Assembly: GCA_019914995.1 (NCBI GenBank)
Contig: CM034130.1
Location: forward strand, 6,572,001 to 6,636,000
DNA: 64,000 nt
Direction of reading: 5' to 3'
Source of the DNA: Acanthochlamys bracteata
Lineage: Eukaryota > Streptophyta > Magnoliopsida > Pandanales > Velloziaceae
Part shown: piece by piece, positions 46,753 to 58,906 of the stretch
Position numbering within the stretch: the stretch's first letter is position 1
Layout: every line of letters starts with the position of its first letter
Position numbers and translations under genes: made by a program
Notes under the pieces: generated by a model
What the model was told of the DNA's origin: nothing
The model's database searches: none
Seen by the model: the letters and a program-made list of their open reading frames with translations, nothing else

Positions 46753-47959
46753 CCAGCCGCTCGATCAATCCTCCAGATGCGCATCCCTGCTCTAGATCAA
46801 TCCTTCAAATCTCGACGAAAATCGAAGTAAACAATACCCAAATCGCATCAATTTTACCCGAAATTCAACATGCATTCAGTCTCTTATCAAGCGAATCGAG
46901 AGTCAAGTGAATGCAGAAAGGAAATATAGAGGAAAAATCGAAGAATTTTGCTCTCTAGGGTTTTTGGAGGAACGAGATCGGAATGACGGGGCCGAACAAG
47001 AAAGAGAAGAGACCGTTGGTTTCCGTTCTCTTCGCCTGTACGAGAAAATAAAAATAAAATTTTAGGGTGGTTGAGAAGTTCTTCATCTGTGTTGTATCCA
47101 ACATCAAATACAAAACTACGAACCAATAAAAAACAAGCAACTTGTTCATTGCGTCCCCAACATGGGGCTCCACAAAAACAGTACAAACGTCACAACTAGC
47201 ATAGTAAAATAAAATTTACTGCAATTATATCAGTTATTTCTATTTTTGGAGCTTTTTTTGAACCAAAATGAAAAACCCCCTCAAGTCTCAACAGGGTTTA
47301 AGCCCACCGGCGGCAACAGCGGCGGTGATCTCAGTCAATTACCTGGCACCATGATCCCTTCAACAAATCTCAGCCACCCCTTTTTGTTTTACTTTCTCCA
47401 CCTCCACATCTCTGTTGTTCATTACTGTAATTCCACTCCTCCGTTGCTGACGACAACTTTCCACGGCGGCGCCACCATAAAGCGGAGAGCAAGATGGTGA
47501 GTGTAACAGTGTGGTGGGACTTCAAGAACTGTAGTATTGCTGTGGGAGTTAATGTATGCCGCGTGCCGCAACGAATAACAGCAGCGTTGCGGATGGCTGG
47601 CTGGGATTAGGGGACCGGTTAATTAAAGCGTTCGAGATGTTGCTCAGCTTTCTCGATCTGATCAGCAACTATTCAGGATGAGAGAAACCAGTCAGATAAA
47701 CTACGGCTGACAATAAGGCAATCCTTCTAAATTTAAATTGCCGGATCAAGTTTCAAGTTCTCTAAACAGGAAAGGATTTCATGTGATGATTGCAACGTTA
47801 GTTAATTAGAACTATCTTATTATTTCAATTTATTACTTGAGTTATAGTGTTCCCCTTCAGGCCATTCTAAATTTTAAGCTTTTACTGGCTAGATACTTCT
47901 GCAAGTTTGACATGACCTCTCTCAACTCTAACACAGCATATATTTTAACGGGTAAAATA
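46753..47959 (-). other. Probable promoter/leader of the FAM135-like gene
   Basis: A moderately GC-rich stretch up to about 47650 upstream of the minus-strand start. Open frames on either strand (for example 46887-47186, 47246-47500) show no family resemblance and are not called. Confidence 0.4.
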
Positions 47960-47960
47960 T

Positions 47961-48180
47961 GGGAGCGTTTGAAACGCTGATTATCAAATTTTTTTTATTT
48001 CACATTTTAATATATATTTTATAAATATATAAAAATTTTATTTAAAAATTTAAAAGAAAATATAAAAAATTTCTACGAAATAAAATTTTTTTATTATATA
48101 TTTTTATTATTTTTTTAAAAATAAAAAAATAAAAAAAATTTTTATTTTAAAAAATTCTATTTTATAAACACTCTAAACGT
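47961..48180. repeat. AT-rich MITE-like element, same family
   Basis: Begins GGGAGCGTTTGAAACGC and ends AAACACTCTAAACGT, with self-complementary AT-rich core. Confidence 0.55.
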
Positions 48181-48224
48181 CTATAGACAATTATAAGGCT
48201 CAATCTCATGACAAACAGAAAAAC

Positions 48225-48400
48225 TGTTTAGCTTAGCTTATCAAAAAAATAATTTTTTAATTTTTAATTATATATTTTTAATATATATTTTATAAATATT
48301 TAAAAATAATAAATTTTTGTAATTTATTTTTATTTTTTTTGAAAATAAAAATATTTTTTATTTTAGAAAAATTTTATTTTAAAAGCATTACCAAACGCTC
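48225..48400. repeat. AT-rich MITE-like element, same family
   Basis: Begins ACTGTTTAGCTTAGC and ends GCATTACCAAACGCTCC; 45 bp from the preceding copy. Confidence 0.5.
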
Positions 48401-49973
48401 CAGATTATGTAGACATGCAATTGTGGTTTCTGAAATTTAATATACAGTGACATCACTTTTAAGCTGATGGTATAGCATATAATAGCTTAATTAAACAAAC
48501 AAAGAACTTAAACAGGCTACTAACTCTTGCAAGACACATCAGTAAGGATACCTAAATAAAATGTGATAAACAGCAACTTCAGGTCACTAAAGAGGAAAAT
48601 GCCTTTATCATCATATTAAGTATAGTTACTTTAATCTTTCTATTAGAGGTCTAATTACCTTTCTTACAGTATGGTAACGTATCACAACACTAACTAATAA
48701 TCGTGGAAAATATGAAACAAGTATGCACGGTTGCTAAGTACTTAAGCACATAAATAGAAGATTTTTTAAACCATACATGATATCTGTTACTATTACCTGT
48801 ACTTGGGAGACATATGATAAACCAGCAGCTTCAATGGTTAATTAAAAGAGTATGTAGAGCCAACTACTGTAACCCAGCTATTGACAAACCTTTCACTCAC
48901 TCACAGCAAAAAGGTACAACAACAATGAGGTGAACCAACCACCAGCAACAAATCAAAGAACTACAAAAAAGCTATCAGCTTTAATATAGAAACAAAATCA
49001 CCAGATCCAAACAAGCCAAGAACCCCTAAAAACTTACCATCTTAAATATAATGTTTACATAAATATCATACATACACAACTTACCATATATTATTACAAC
49101 ACTATAAATATAATGTTTAATAATATATAATATATTATATATTTTTTTACAACAATATATATATTTCATTTATAATTTACTACAATAATAATTTGCCACT
49201 ATATAATCATTTATTTTACACTTATATTACACATACAATATATTTTATAATTTTACTACAAAATATATATATATTTTATATTTGTATCACATAGTTAGAA
49301 CTAATTACAACATTCATTATGCGAAATATCATACAACATTAATTACACAAAATGTAACAAAATATACCTTAACAGCTTCCCTCGCAACGTGCTGCACTTC
49401 AAAACTGCGAAATCAATTAGATGATTGAAAGATTAAAAAGATTAAAATATGTCAGGTCAGGATAGAACAACAGCTACAAAATTATATAACAAGTAATGAC
49501 ATTAATTTATGAGATAAGTAATGTTAGTGAAGCATAAAACAGTTAAAAATATATAAAGTTTCAACAAATCTGTATATCTCGGATCTGTAACAAATCTGAG
49601 AGATTGATCTCTCTATTTCTTAAATCTAAGATGGATCTCTTAGATCTGTCTTATGAAGTTGGGAAAAATAAAATGAAATACAGATAGAGATGGAAAGTCA
49701 CAAGATCTGTACCTTTTTCTTAAAGATGAACGTGATTTGTGAGAGATCGGAAAGAAGAATGGAAGAGATTGTCAATCAAAATCATAGAGAAGAAGGCGAG
49801 AGATCGGATCTGCGAGAGAGAGAAAAGTAAAAAAAGGAAAGAGATAAAGTGAGGAGGGAAGTGGAGAGGGAAGTAGTTGATCTTAAATTTTAGAAAATGG
49901 GTTGTATGATGTAAATGAATTTTAATTTTAAAGGAACATGAAAATAACTTGTTTGTAGAAGGAAGTGAGTTAA
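48401..49973. other. Intergenic DNA; possible non-autonomous transposon
   Basis: 49070-49350 is extremely AT-rich. 49380-49880 has a purine-rich plus strand; its minus strand has a donor AAAAAG|GTACAG like that of the Harbinger leader at about 25200, and AGAACGCCCCCTAA lies near 49985. These hint at a small Harbinger derivative, but no left terminus was found. Confidence 0.25.
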
Positions 49974-50115
49974 GTGGGCAAAAGAACGCCCCCTAAGAAG
50001 AAGAATCCTCCCGAATGGGAGGTATTGTCTGACTATCATAAGCACTTAGATGAGCTTTTGAAGGAGCATCCAAATGGCTTAAACATGAGCATCTTTAAAC
50101 CACCTTTTGTTCAGA
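49974..50115 (+). pseudogene. Orphan exon resembling a LOTUS/OST-HTH domain start
   Basis: An isolated open stretch encodes KKKNPPEWEVLSDYHKHLDE then LLKEHPNGLNMSIFKPPFVQ and stops making sense at a possible donor AG|GTATGG near 50116. The pattern of a short basic lead, a helix and ...HPNGLNMSIFKPPFVQRYG resembles the first helices of LOTUS-type winged-helix domains in plant proteins. No ATG opens it, and no further exons were found down to 52 kb. It is most likely a captured or decayed fragment. The family assignment is tentative. Confidence 0.3.
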
Positions 50116-52091
50116 GGTATGGATTATTAATTGTGGTCTACTTGCAAACTAAATGGTTTATATATTATTGTAAAAATTCTATTGATTGAGGAGTTATTGA
50201 AAGTGCATATTATGATGAAAAGTTATAATAACTTTTCGCTTAAGAAAATTTATGACAACTATCCACTATGATAGATGTGAATTATAAATACATTCCTAAA
50301 GATATACATAATCCTTTATGTATTAATCTACATCTAAAGTCTTGTTTATCTATTCATCATCTAAAGTTTGCTTTAGAATTAACTAAATATCAAAAGGAAG
50401 AAATCAAGCTTTCAAAGGGCAAACATTTGATTGAACATGAGTGTTATAGATCAATGTATGTTTTCTCTTATTTATGTTTTAAAAAATCATCAAGTTTCTA
50501 AATCTTCGAATTTATGATCTATGTGAGTTTGATACTACATAGAGGTGTGAAAATAATGAGTTTGCCCCTACAATAATGAGTTTGGACCAAGTTCATCTTT
50601 AGAAATATATTTAACATTTGGTATCTGAACCAAAGTATAAATATAAATTTCTTACATACTTTTATCAAGTATATGTAAGTTTGGCCAATCAAATTGCTGA
50701 AATCATGAATTGCAGGATATTCTATGATGGTTTAAATGACTAATTATAGTTTGTGAAGTTTTTTAAATATGTTGTCGAGAAAAAAGTTTTGTCATATATA
50801 TATAGTGATGATTTATTAGTCATTAAAGTGGCCAAATCTTATATTTGTATAATTTGAATTTGTATTATGATAGTTTATTAGTCACCAAAGTAGTCAAATC
50901 GTAAATTTTTGTAAATTTTATATGTCAATTTGAATTCATAGTATGATAATTTGCTAGTTATCAAAATGGCCAAATAATTTTTCTTGAATTTTAAATTATA
51001 TATATTATATATATTCAATTTCAATAAGTATATGATGCTTATAATTAATATAACATAAATTAAATATTTTATTTTATTATGAGTAAAAAATTTATAATTA
51101 TAAGATATTTAGAATCGCGCAAACATTGACTAGTAGTTCTAAATTTATAAAGATGACATGATGATTTTATTATATTTAAAATATTACTTAATAAAATTAT
51201 TATGTACTATACCATTACTTAATAAGATCACTCATACTATTACTTAAGATCACTCATTCTATATAAACAATGCTATATTGTTTATATATTTTACCTGGAA
51301 AAGAAGTGTACACGATAGTCAGACTTCACTCATACTACATTTACAATTTCATCAGATTTGAAATGCAAGTGTTACATCTCGATGTTTAACACGATATGCT
51401 AAGCTTACAAATATCATCCAAAAAAGAAGTGCTTTATGAAACTTTATTTCCAAGGATCGGAGTCGGTAGTACAGAGGGAAGAGGGAAATTGTCTCAGGAC
51501 CTGAAGCAGTGTTCCAACTTTCAAGCATCTCGTCACGTTCAAATATTCACTCTGCAGCTTGGTTTATTTGCACTTTAAAAGACCTTTCCTGCTCCAGAAA
51601 TTGCTTTTCTGTGTAGAAACAATGGAGCCAATAGCTATTTGTCTTGCGAAAATAACACATGCAGCATTCCACTCCACGTCCTGGTCTATTCTTCGGCCAG
51701 ATCCACTGTTTCAAACTGATGAGTACTCCTGGGCAAGTGTGCATTTCTGTCTATTGAAATCTGCTTTCCTGCAATCCTAGGCAATTCGAACAGATCAACT
51801 CGAGACTGATCGATTGCAAAATATTCCAAGCAGTACATGGTTTGCTGCATCATTGTTCTAGCAAAAAGTGACACAGTTAAGGACATAGTATTGCCAGTCT
51901 GACATGAAGGAAAGAAAAAAAAGAAGACCCAAGATCTGCTTCTTCCTTGCATTGAAGTTTTGGTGACAATGAGAAAGTGCATACAAGGAAACGAAACTAG
52001 GTTGCTAATTGAACAACAGAAGTGTAAACTAATAGACATTTTACCCTTTCAGGTTATTTGAAGAGGGAAAAGATCTCAATGCCCTTTCAGC
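50116..52091. other. Intergenic DNA and 3' flank of the DHH-like gene
   Basis: 50200-51300 is AT-rich with a few local repeats of the phrase TAGTCA(T/C)(T/C)AAAGT. 51390-52091 is less AT-rich and probably holds the 3'UTR of the minus-strand DHH-like gene. No additional gene recognised. Confidence 0.4.
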
Positions 52092-54367
52092 TTATGACGA
52101 ATCCAATCTGGTCCATTCATTGTACTCATCCATTCTTATAATAAAAGAGCTTGAAGCTGGCTTGCCTCCTCCACCATAAGCCTGCAACAAAAGTGCAAAT
52201 AAGAAGTAAAAAGTTGAGTTTAGCAAGGGAAGTTCTAGATATCAAATATATAGGTAGAGCCAATCTCACATCTATTGCATCACCTTGGCAATCTCCGAAG
52301 TGTCAGTGTCTTTGACGGTGCTCCTGAGACACATTTTAAGATTACCGCGTTGCATAAAAACAGCTGCACCAATAGCTCTGTGCAGTTGAGTGTGGTAAAT
52401 TCACTAGTTTACATACAAATAATAAAAGGGAGATATGTACGAGAAGAGTCGAGCTGTTAACCAGACAAACTAGATGTTGGTACAAGTAATAAATGCAGGC
52501 AGTTACGTGATTTAAGCATACAGTTCTTACAAGTGAGAAACTTCGTAAGCAGTACTTCTACAATCAGCAAGAATAAATAAACTATCTACCTTAAACCACT
52601 TGCAGCACTCCTTTTACTTAGCTCTACAGCAATTTCGTGGCTCATTTCTGAATATCGATCAGACCTGACTGCCTATTGATGAGTATAAACCGGAAAGAAT
52701 ATCAGGTCATTAAAGGTGAAGCATAATGCAACAACAGCAGCACACATTTGAGAAAATTAAATAGTCCAGATTGGTATTACTTGAGCAACAAAAGAAGTAC
52801 CAGGCATTCTCCATATGTTCCTCTTCCCAGCCGAATCTTGAAAGCCTTATCAAGTAATAGGTTAGCAGCATCTTGACGGTAATTAATCCGAGAATTCCCA
52901 TTTTCAATCATATTGTTGGCACTAATCTCCATAAGCTGCAGATACAGCAAATTGCAGATATTAAGGTTGCTTGAAAAGGAAAAAGAGAGGGGAAAAAAGA
53001 AACAATCAACCAAAGCTAGCAGAATATAACAGAATACTTGTTCAAATAGGTAGGGATTGGTTACACAATTGAATTTGGAGCTTTCATCCCTGAGGCCTAT
53101 ACTGAACGCCTTGGAGCCAGGCAGTTCCCACTTTTGAAGATCAACATCTTCAAGATACCAAAGGAATGTAGTGATCCGGTCCTCATCTTCAGAGTTCAAC
53201 AAGTGAACAGTTTCTTCCTGCTCAATCAAATGTCTAAAACAGATCGATAATCTAATACACAGTGATCTCATAGTTCTTAACAGAACTTGCTTTGAGGAGC
53301 CATTCGTTAGTTGTTAGACACCAAAGAATTGCTTTAATGTTAGAAAATAAGACATTATGATGCGCAGTTGATAAAGACGAACTAATAAAACAGATACAAT
53401 TACATTGTTCTACTAGAACAAAACTTTTTGCACAGAACGACTAGTCTGTATACTAACCGCTGAGGTATTGCTTAGCAAGAGCAGCTTGCTGAAGTAATCA
53501 TGGACAGCACGAGCACTGCATTTATTGGTGTCAACATTCAACTCAAGATTTTTCGAGAGCTCTCCTAGTGTTGATATCCTAGCTGCTGTCACCCGTCGGT
53601 GATCAAAAGCAATTACCCTAGAAAATTTCAATTTCATGCCCATTTATACTCACAATGCAATATTCTACTTTCCTACAAACATAATGGCGCACGCGAAAAT
53701 ATGAACTAGCTAGATGAAATAACGCAATCAACCTTGGTATAAATCGAGACAGCTCAACCGCAAAACTCTTAGGTCCAATGAAATCAAGAAGATAGCAGGT
53801 ACTAATTCCTTCTGGTCTGAAATCTTCTACCCTGAAAACGTTAATAGTTACCGTAAATAATCATTACGACTTGATCAAATAAGTAGGAGAACTGAAACTT
53901 AAAAATATGTTTCTGACAGAGTTACAGATCTACTTTTTATACAATTAATCATGAACCTTTGATTATATCAAAAATTTATTTTTCGAATGTTAGAAACATC
54001 ATTGTGAAGGAATAGCAAAAATTTGCATACAAAATTAATGACTGAAACATGCATTTATAAACAAAAAAAAGGTTTTTTTTTCCTTGCACCTGAACGGTTC
54101 AACAGAAGAGAAAGGGAGAGCAAGAAGAGGGATTCCAAGGCGGGAATGATAAAGGTGAGCAAACAGGGCGGCGAAGCATCCGGAGGCAGAAGGGTAGTTG
54201 TAAAGTGCCACGTGGTGTGGTTTTGAAGAGCAACGTGCTTCACGTATGTGTGCTTCGAGGGAATCCAACGCCGTCTCTGAGCGGAATCCACACTGGGGGA
54301 GTTGAGATCGTCGCGGAAGCGCCGCGGTGTCACCTGCTCGCCACCAGACCGCCGTTCGTCTGAACAT
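52092..54367 (-). CDS. DHH/DHHA1-fold protein with degenerate catalytic motifs
   Basis: Eight exons join in phase to 372 residues: 54367-54090, 53831-53733, 53617-53458, 53217-53038, 52935-52801, 52672-52590, 52377-52284 and 52181-52092. The DHH superfamily comprises metal-dependent phosphoesterases and nucleases such as RecJ and NrnA. Here the first metal motif reads YNYPSASGCFAA (residues 56-67) without the expected aspartate, the DHH triad reads FDHRR (130-134), and the DHHA1 glycine loop reads GGGGKPASSS (346-355) instead of GGGGH. The intervening fold is well kept: CYLLDFIGPKSFAVELSRF, FLWYLEDVDLQKWELPGSKA, GTYGECLAV and SEMSHEIAVELSKRSAASGL. It looks like a fold-conserved, probably non-catalytic paralogue. 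The first 30 residues are basic and may be an organellar presequence. The start could also be 90 nt further upstream in the same frame. Confidence 0.8.
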
Positions 54368-54439
54368 ATAGAGTTCGACAAATTCACTTGGTTCATTGAA
54401 GTCGGTAACTTGTGAATAGAACAGGTTCTTCTGGTTTAG

Positions 54440-54683
54440 TAGGGACAAATTTTGCAAATAATTATAAAATAGAATTTTTTTAAAGTGAAAAATATTTTAT
54501 TTTCTTTTTAAAAATAGGTTTTATTTTTTATTTTAAAAAAAATAAATAATAAAAAAATTATTATATAAAATTATTTTTATATTTTTAAAATAAATTTTAA
54601 TATAATTATATAAAAAAAATATATTAAAAAATATAAAATTAAAAAATTAAAATCAGATTTTCAAAAAAGCTTTTTCAAATGAT
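54440..54683. repeat. AT-rich MITE-like element, same family
   Basis: T-rich then A-rich self-complementary core between the DHH-like and HSP20-like genes; ends AGCTTTTTCAAATGATC. Termini degenerate. Confidence 0.4.
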
Positions 54684-54801
54684 CTCAATTCAGCCCATGA
54701 GAGATTCTTTCGTGAACAGACGGGGCCTTGTATTTTACTGGGCTTAATTGCAACAGAATATTTGTACATTACAATAGCTTTCAGCGATAATCTAGATTAT
54801 A

Positions 54802-56505
54802 TTACGAATTACGAATGTACCCTTCCCGCCTTCGTTTTTGTCTCAACTTATGAAAAACAAAAACCACAAGCGAACAAATGAGAGCGGAGCCTGCGAGCAC
54901 AGACGAAGGCGACGGTCGGACAAGCCCAGCGTTCCCTCTCCTTCTCCTTCTTTCCCTATTAATACCTCCCCCTATACCTTCTTCCATTTGTCTCTTCCTA
55001 AAACTTACTCCACTTTTCCCAATTCCCTTTTCTTCTTCCTCCTCTTCTATTCCAGACAGGGAATTGATTTGCGCTAACGGTTCTTCATCTCGATCGACGA
55101 GATCTGGTATTCGATTCTGTTCTTCTTCGATTTCGATTTCGTTTTCTTTTATTCTGGAGTGCTCATGTCGACCATGATCTGGAGCAGAGTCGATCCCTGA
55201 TGAAGATTTTGAAGATTTCGGTAAGTCGATTTCTGATATTTCATGATTGATTGAGACAGGTTCCATCGGTTTTGCATCTTCCTCGAAAACTTGGTCGTAC
55301 GAATCAAAATCTAGAGGCCCCTCTTGTTCGGATTCTTGTCGAATCTCTTCGGATCGACGGCAATCTCGTTCCTGTTCTGGTGATTTGATAGCTTCCGTTT
55401 CGTGAAGTTCGGACTCCGCTGGTTTCAGTGATTCGATTGGTTCAACATCTGGGTACGGAGATGAAAGAGATGATTCAGGTGACTGATGAGCTCCTAATTG
55501 ACTGCAGTGTCGATCCGGTTCAGGTTTTCTGATCTCTGGTGTGATATTGGTTGCTGTTGTCGTATCTCTAACTATTGGCGGTGGAATTACTTCTTGTAAC
55601 TCTGGTAATTGTCGGAGTATTTCTCTAGGCTTGACAGGTTCTGCAGCTGGCGGGTGGCTTCCATTTGCTTCTTCCTTTGGTTTTTTATCCTGTTCAGGTC
55701 GCCCTTTGGATTTCAACGTTCCCTTATCTTCATCTAACTTTGCTGCCTTTTCAGGTTGATCTTCAACTCCCTCCCCTATGCGTGCTTCGTAATTTTGGTC
55801 CTGTGCAGGCAAATCCATATTACCTTTTGATGATTCCACTGTAGGTTTATGATCTTGTTGTTCTAGCTCTGGTTTCCTTTCAAAATCTTGGTTTAGTTCT
55901 GCTTTTTGTTCAAGGAGTTTATGTTCTTGTTTTCTTTCATCTGCTTCCTGTTCCACGCTTCCATTTTTTGGAATTTTGTCTTCTTCTTTTAGTTCTCTTT
56001 CTGCTATTTGGAAATCTTGAACATCATCTCTAGTGGCAAGTTCTCTTACTGATTTTGGCACTGCAACGATTAGAATCGATGCATCTTCATGGAACACCAC
56101 TTCAGTTCTATCCAAAACTGCGTTCAGGGGAACTGGAAAGGCCCTGCTAAACCTCCCGCTTGAGATTCCAAAGGCGATGGCCAGCCTTCTAGAAATGGCT
56201 AGCTCCTGGGTCAGTACCTCTTCTTTTTCCCCAAGTATGACTATCTCCGTCTCATCATCGCTGATAGATACGTTTATGTTGTTCTTGCTGCAACCTGGAG
56301 AGAGGAAAACAAATACGTACTTGAAACTTCAGATGCTAAACATAAGTTAAATACTTGAAAGTTGAAATTCAATTCATCATGCAGCTAGAAAGTCTTTGGG
56401 ACCTGGGAGATAGCCGAAGATGAAGAACGCGGCGTCTGTTTCGCTGGAGTCAAACCTGGGATCTCCAAAGGGCTGTGTCAGTCTCAGGTCTATATCTAGC
56501 TCCAT
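54802..56505 (-). CDS. HSP20-like (alpha-crystallin fold) protein with charged linker and C-terminal membrane anchor
   Basis: Two exons, 56505-56403 and 56294-54802, encode 531 residues. Residues about 18-115 look like an alpha-crystallin/HSP20-like domain: FFIFGYLPGCSKNNINVSIS, ETEIVILGEKEEVLTQEL, a SGRFSRAFPVPLNAV segment equivalent to the HSP20 core, and HEDASILIVAVPK. A long, very acidic, low-complexity region follows (about 120-480, rich in E, K, P and Q). Near the end a hydrophobic helix, SSVLAGSALICSLVVFVFHK, is followed by the basic tail LRQKRRREGYIRNS, predicting a tail-anchored membrane protein. The same layout, HSP20-like domain plus C-terminal anchor, is known from RTM2-like plant proteins. 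It is not a canonical small heat-shock protein. No client or function can be inferred. Confidence 0.8.
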
Positions 56506-57717
56506 TGCATTGCATCTCTTTGTAGCGACGTCGTGCTTTGTTGTGAGATTTGCAATTACTATTCTAGGAAAGAAAGTTTTGCTACCAAGGGTTGAAGTAG
56601 AAGGGGACCTTGCGGAGCAAGTACTTATTCTTGTCGTTTGTTAGGCTAGGAAGCAGTAAGGAGAAGGAAAAGGAACTAGAAGTGTTCTCTAGGAGAACGA
56701 TTCTTTGAATTGCTTTGGCGGTAAGATATGTCGACTCTCTATAAGAATGTTCGAGAGAGCATCATGACATCAAAAGAGGTTATTCCTTTCTGCAAAACAA
56801 AGTTACTAACTGTGCTGGACGAGTTTTACTTGAGCATCTTCTTTATACATAATATGGGATAGTATTATATAAAAGTTAGAAATATGCAGTTGGTAAACAT
56901 GAACGTGGTATTATATTTAAATAGCTATTGCTTCTTCTGTGGAGGTATTAGCTGACTGCCTGCTTTAAAGGATTCTCTTACAGAGCTCAGCCAACAATAT
57001 TTTGTCCCTATGTATTTTGCATCCTTTTCTCATGAATGTTCGCCCTGAATTTCAATTTATTTCAAGCTCACTTTTGCAAATAAAATTCCATTTCACTGTG
57101 ATGTTAACTCTTTTAAGCCTATACATAAGCTAATCGCTCTACTTAGTAAATTACTGGACTTTTGTATGTTATCCTTTCAGCTATGTGTTTCCTTTAAAAA
57201 ATTTTGTCATATTTATTTTTTGCTGCAATAACTATTTTATTTTGAAATACTTTATGTAGAAATAATCAGATAGATAGTTTTTGAATAATGTAAAATTTAA
57301 GCTTCGTACATTATTGTACGAAAAATTGTAGGACAGGTGACTGCGGGGAAGGGTGGCAGGAATTTAGCAACTAACGCTGGTAACTTTTCTGTTACTACGT
57401 AAAATGTGTGAATAGATGAATCCCTAGTACCACCTTTTTTGGTTTACGATTTAGATCATTACGATTTATAACAAAGGTTCATTATGCCATGCTTTCCTAA
57501 TTCAAGTAGGAACGGGCATATGTTGCTGCCAAGGTTTCATCTGGTTTTAAACTGTTTGCATTGCATCTAAGCAGTAACTCTCCTGTTTAGTCGTTACATC
57601 TAAGCAGCTTTTAGCAGACTGTCGGAAGGGGCAATACATTGTTTTCCTTACAACACTGACTACCGTTGGTCTTAAACAGGAATCATCTGACTTCTCATGG
57701 GCATGAAGCTACTGTAT
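56506..57717. other. Upstream region of the HSP20-like gene and intergenic DNA
   Basis: The first several hundred bases are the likely leader and promoter of the minus-strand HSP20-like gene. The remainder shows no coding resemblance. Confidence 0.4.
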
Positions 57718-58310
57718 CTACGCCAACGCCAACACCAACACCAGCGAGTGCTTCATATACTGAAGAGAAAAACGGAGACCATCACCACAAGCCTTCCTTA
57801 CTCCCGCTGAGAGTGCCAATCCCATCACCTAAAATCCACCAAAAAGTTTTAGAAAATGAATGAACGATATTTAAATCTAAAAGATTGAGCACCAGCTATC
57901 AGCAGTAGCAGTTCTATTACCTGAGAATCGTCGCTACCTGGTGTAGGCAGCGAGCGGATGGTAGCAGTATCTGCCTCCCCAGTGGGAATGGGAACAGCAG
58001 GACTGCTGTTAATAAACGGAATCCCTGTACTAGAATCTGGAGACCATGCAGGGGCTGACGATGGAGATTCACTTCTAGGAAGTAGGGGAAAATCATCTGG
58101 CGCAGCTGCTGGAGTGACATGTGAAGGAAACGGCCACCTGTTCGAGGGAAAAGTTGGATATTCTCCGCCAGAAATAGGAGCTGGAGCTGGGATTGGAGAG
58201 AAGCTAGGGTATGATTGCGAAGCTATTACTCTAAGTGATACCTGTGAATCTTTCAGGCAAGTTCCAGTAATCTCGTCTCTTCTCGAGAAGTAGTGGAAAT
58301 TAGGGCGCCA
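57718..58310 (-). pseudogene. Orphan proline-rich exon pair, probably a truncated gene
   Basis: A minus-strand exon 58310-57921, bounded by TTCAG and CAG|GTAATA, is open for 130 codons: WRPNFHYFSRRDEITGTCLK, SQSYPSFSPIPAPAPISGG, RWPFPSHVTPAAAPDDFPLL, PSSAPAWSPDSS. It can be spliced to 57828-57718, which ends with a hydrophobic LVLVLALA and a stop; reading through the donor instead also gives a short hydrophobic end. No upstream exon with a start codon was found before AT-rich repeat DNA. Composition suggests a secreted or wall-type proline-rich protein, but I do not recognise the family. The plus-strand open frame over the same bases (57958-58293) is taken as a shadow. Confidence 0.35.
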
Positions 58311-58680
58311 CTGAATAGCAGAGATAAAATTTGTATAAGCAATTTTAATTATCTACTCTTATACACTTTCATTCAATAGTGTACATATTTAGCGACATAC
58401 GTGATACGTCTTCTTATAATGGATTATAAAGTAGTTCTAACTTCTAAGATCTGATCTTAAGATAAAATAAAATAAAGCTGAAGTAATTAAAAAGATAATG
58501 GAAATTTAATGTCTCTAACAATTGAAGTATATATTGTAGAAATAGTTTTTTTAAAAAAAACAGAGGACGGTCACCCGTATGGCCGTAAGGAATGATACAA
58601 TATATTTAACACTCATTCGTTCAATACATTTATGTCACCCAATGTATGAATTACTTTAGGAGGTTTAACATTCTCAAGGT

Positions 58681-58906
58681 GCTGTTTATAATATTTTTTC
58701 ATTTTAATTTTATGTTTTTAATAAATTTTATATAATATTTTGTAAATATATTTTAAAATTTTAAATTGTATATAAATTTTACATCATAAAATTTTATTAC
58801 TACTTATTATTTTTTTGAAGTGAAAATAATATGACTCGTTTTCTAAAAAATTTAAAATATTTTTGTTGTATAATTTTTTTTGAAAATCACTTTCAAACAT
58901 CTCTTT
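58681..58906. repeat. AT-rich MITE-like element, same family
   Basis: Begins GCTGTTTATAATA and ends CACTTTCAAACATCTC. Confidence 0.45.

Noticed and set aside
47246..47500. 84-residue plus-strand frame near the FAM135-like promoter
   Set aside because: No similarity, no clear promoter or splice context; probably leader or promoter DNA.
57958..58293. 111-residue glycine-rich plus-strand frame
   Set aside because: The opposite strand has proline-rich coding bounded by splice signals; the glycine-rich reading is its complement.
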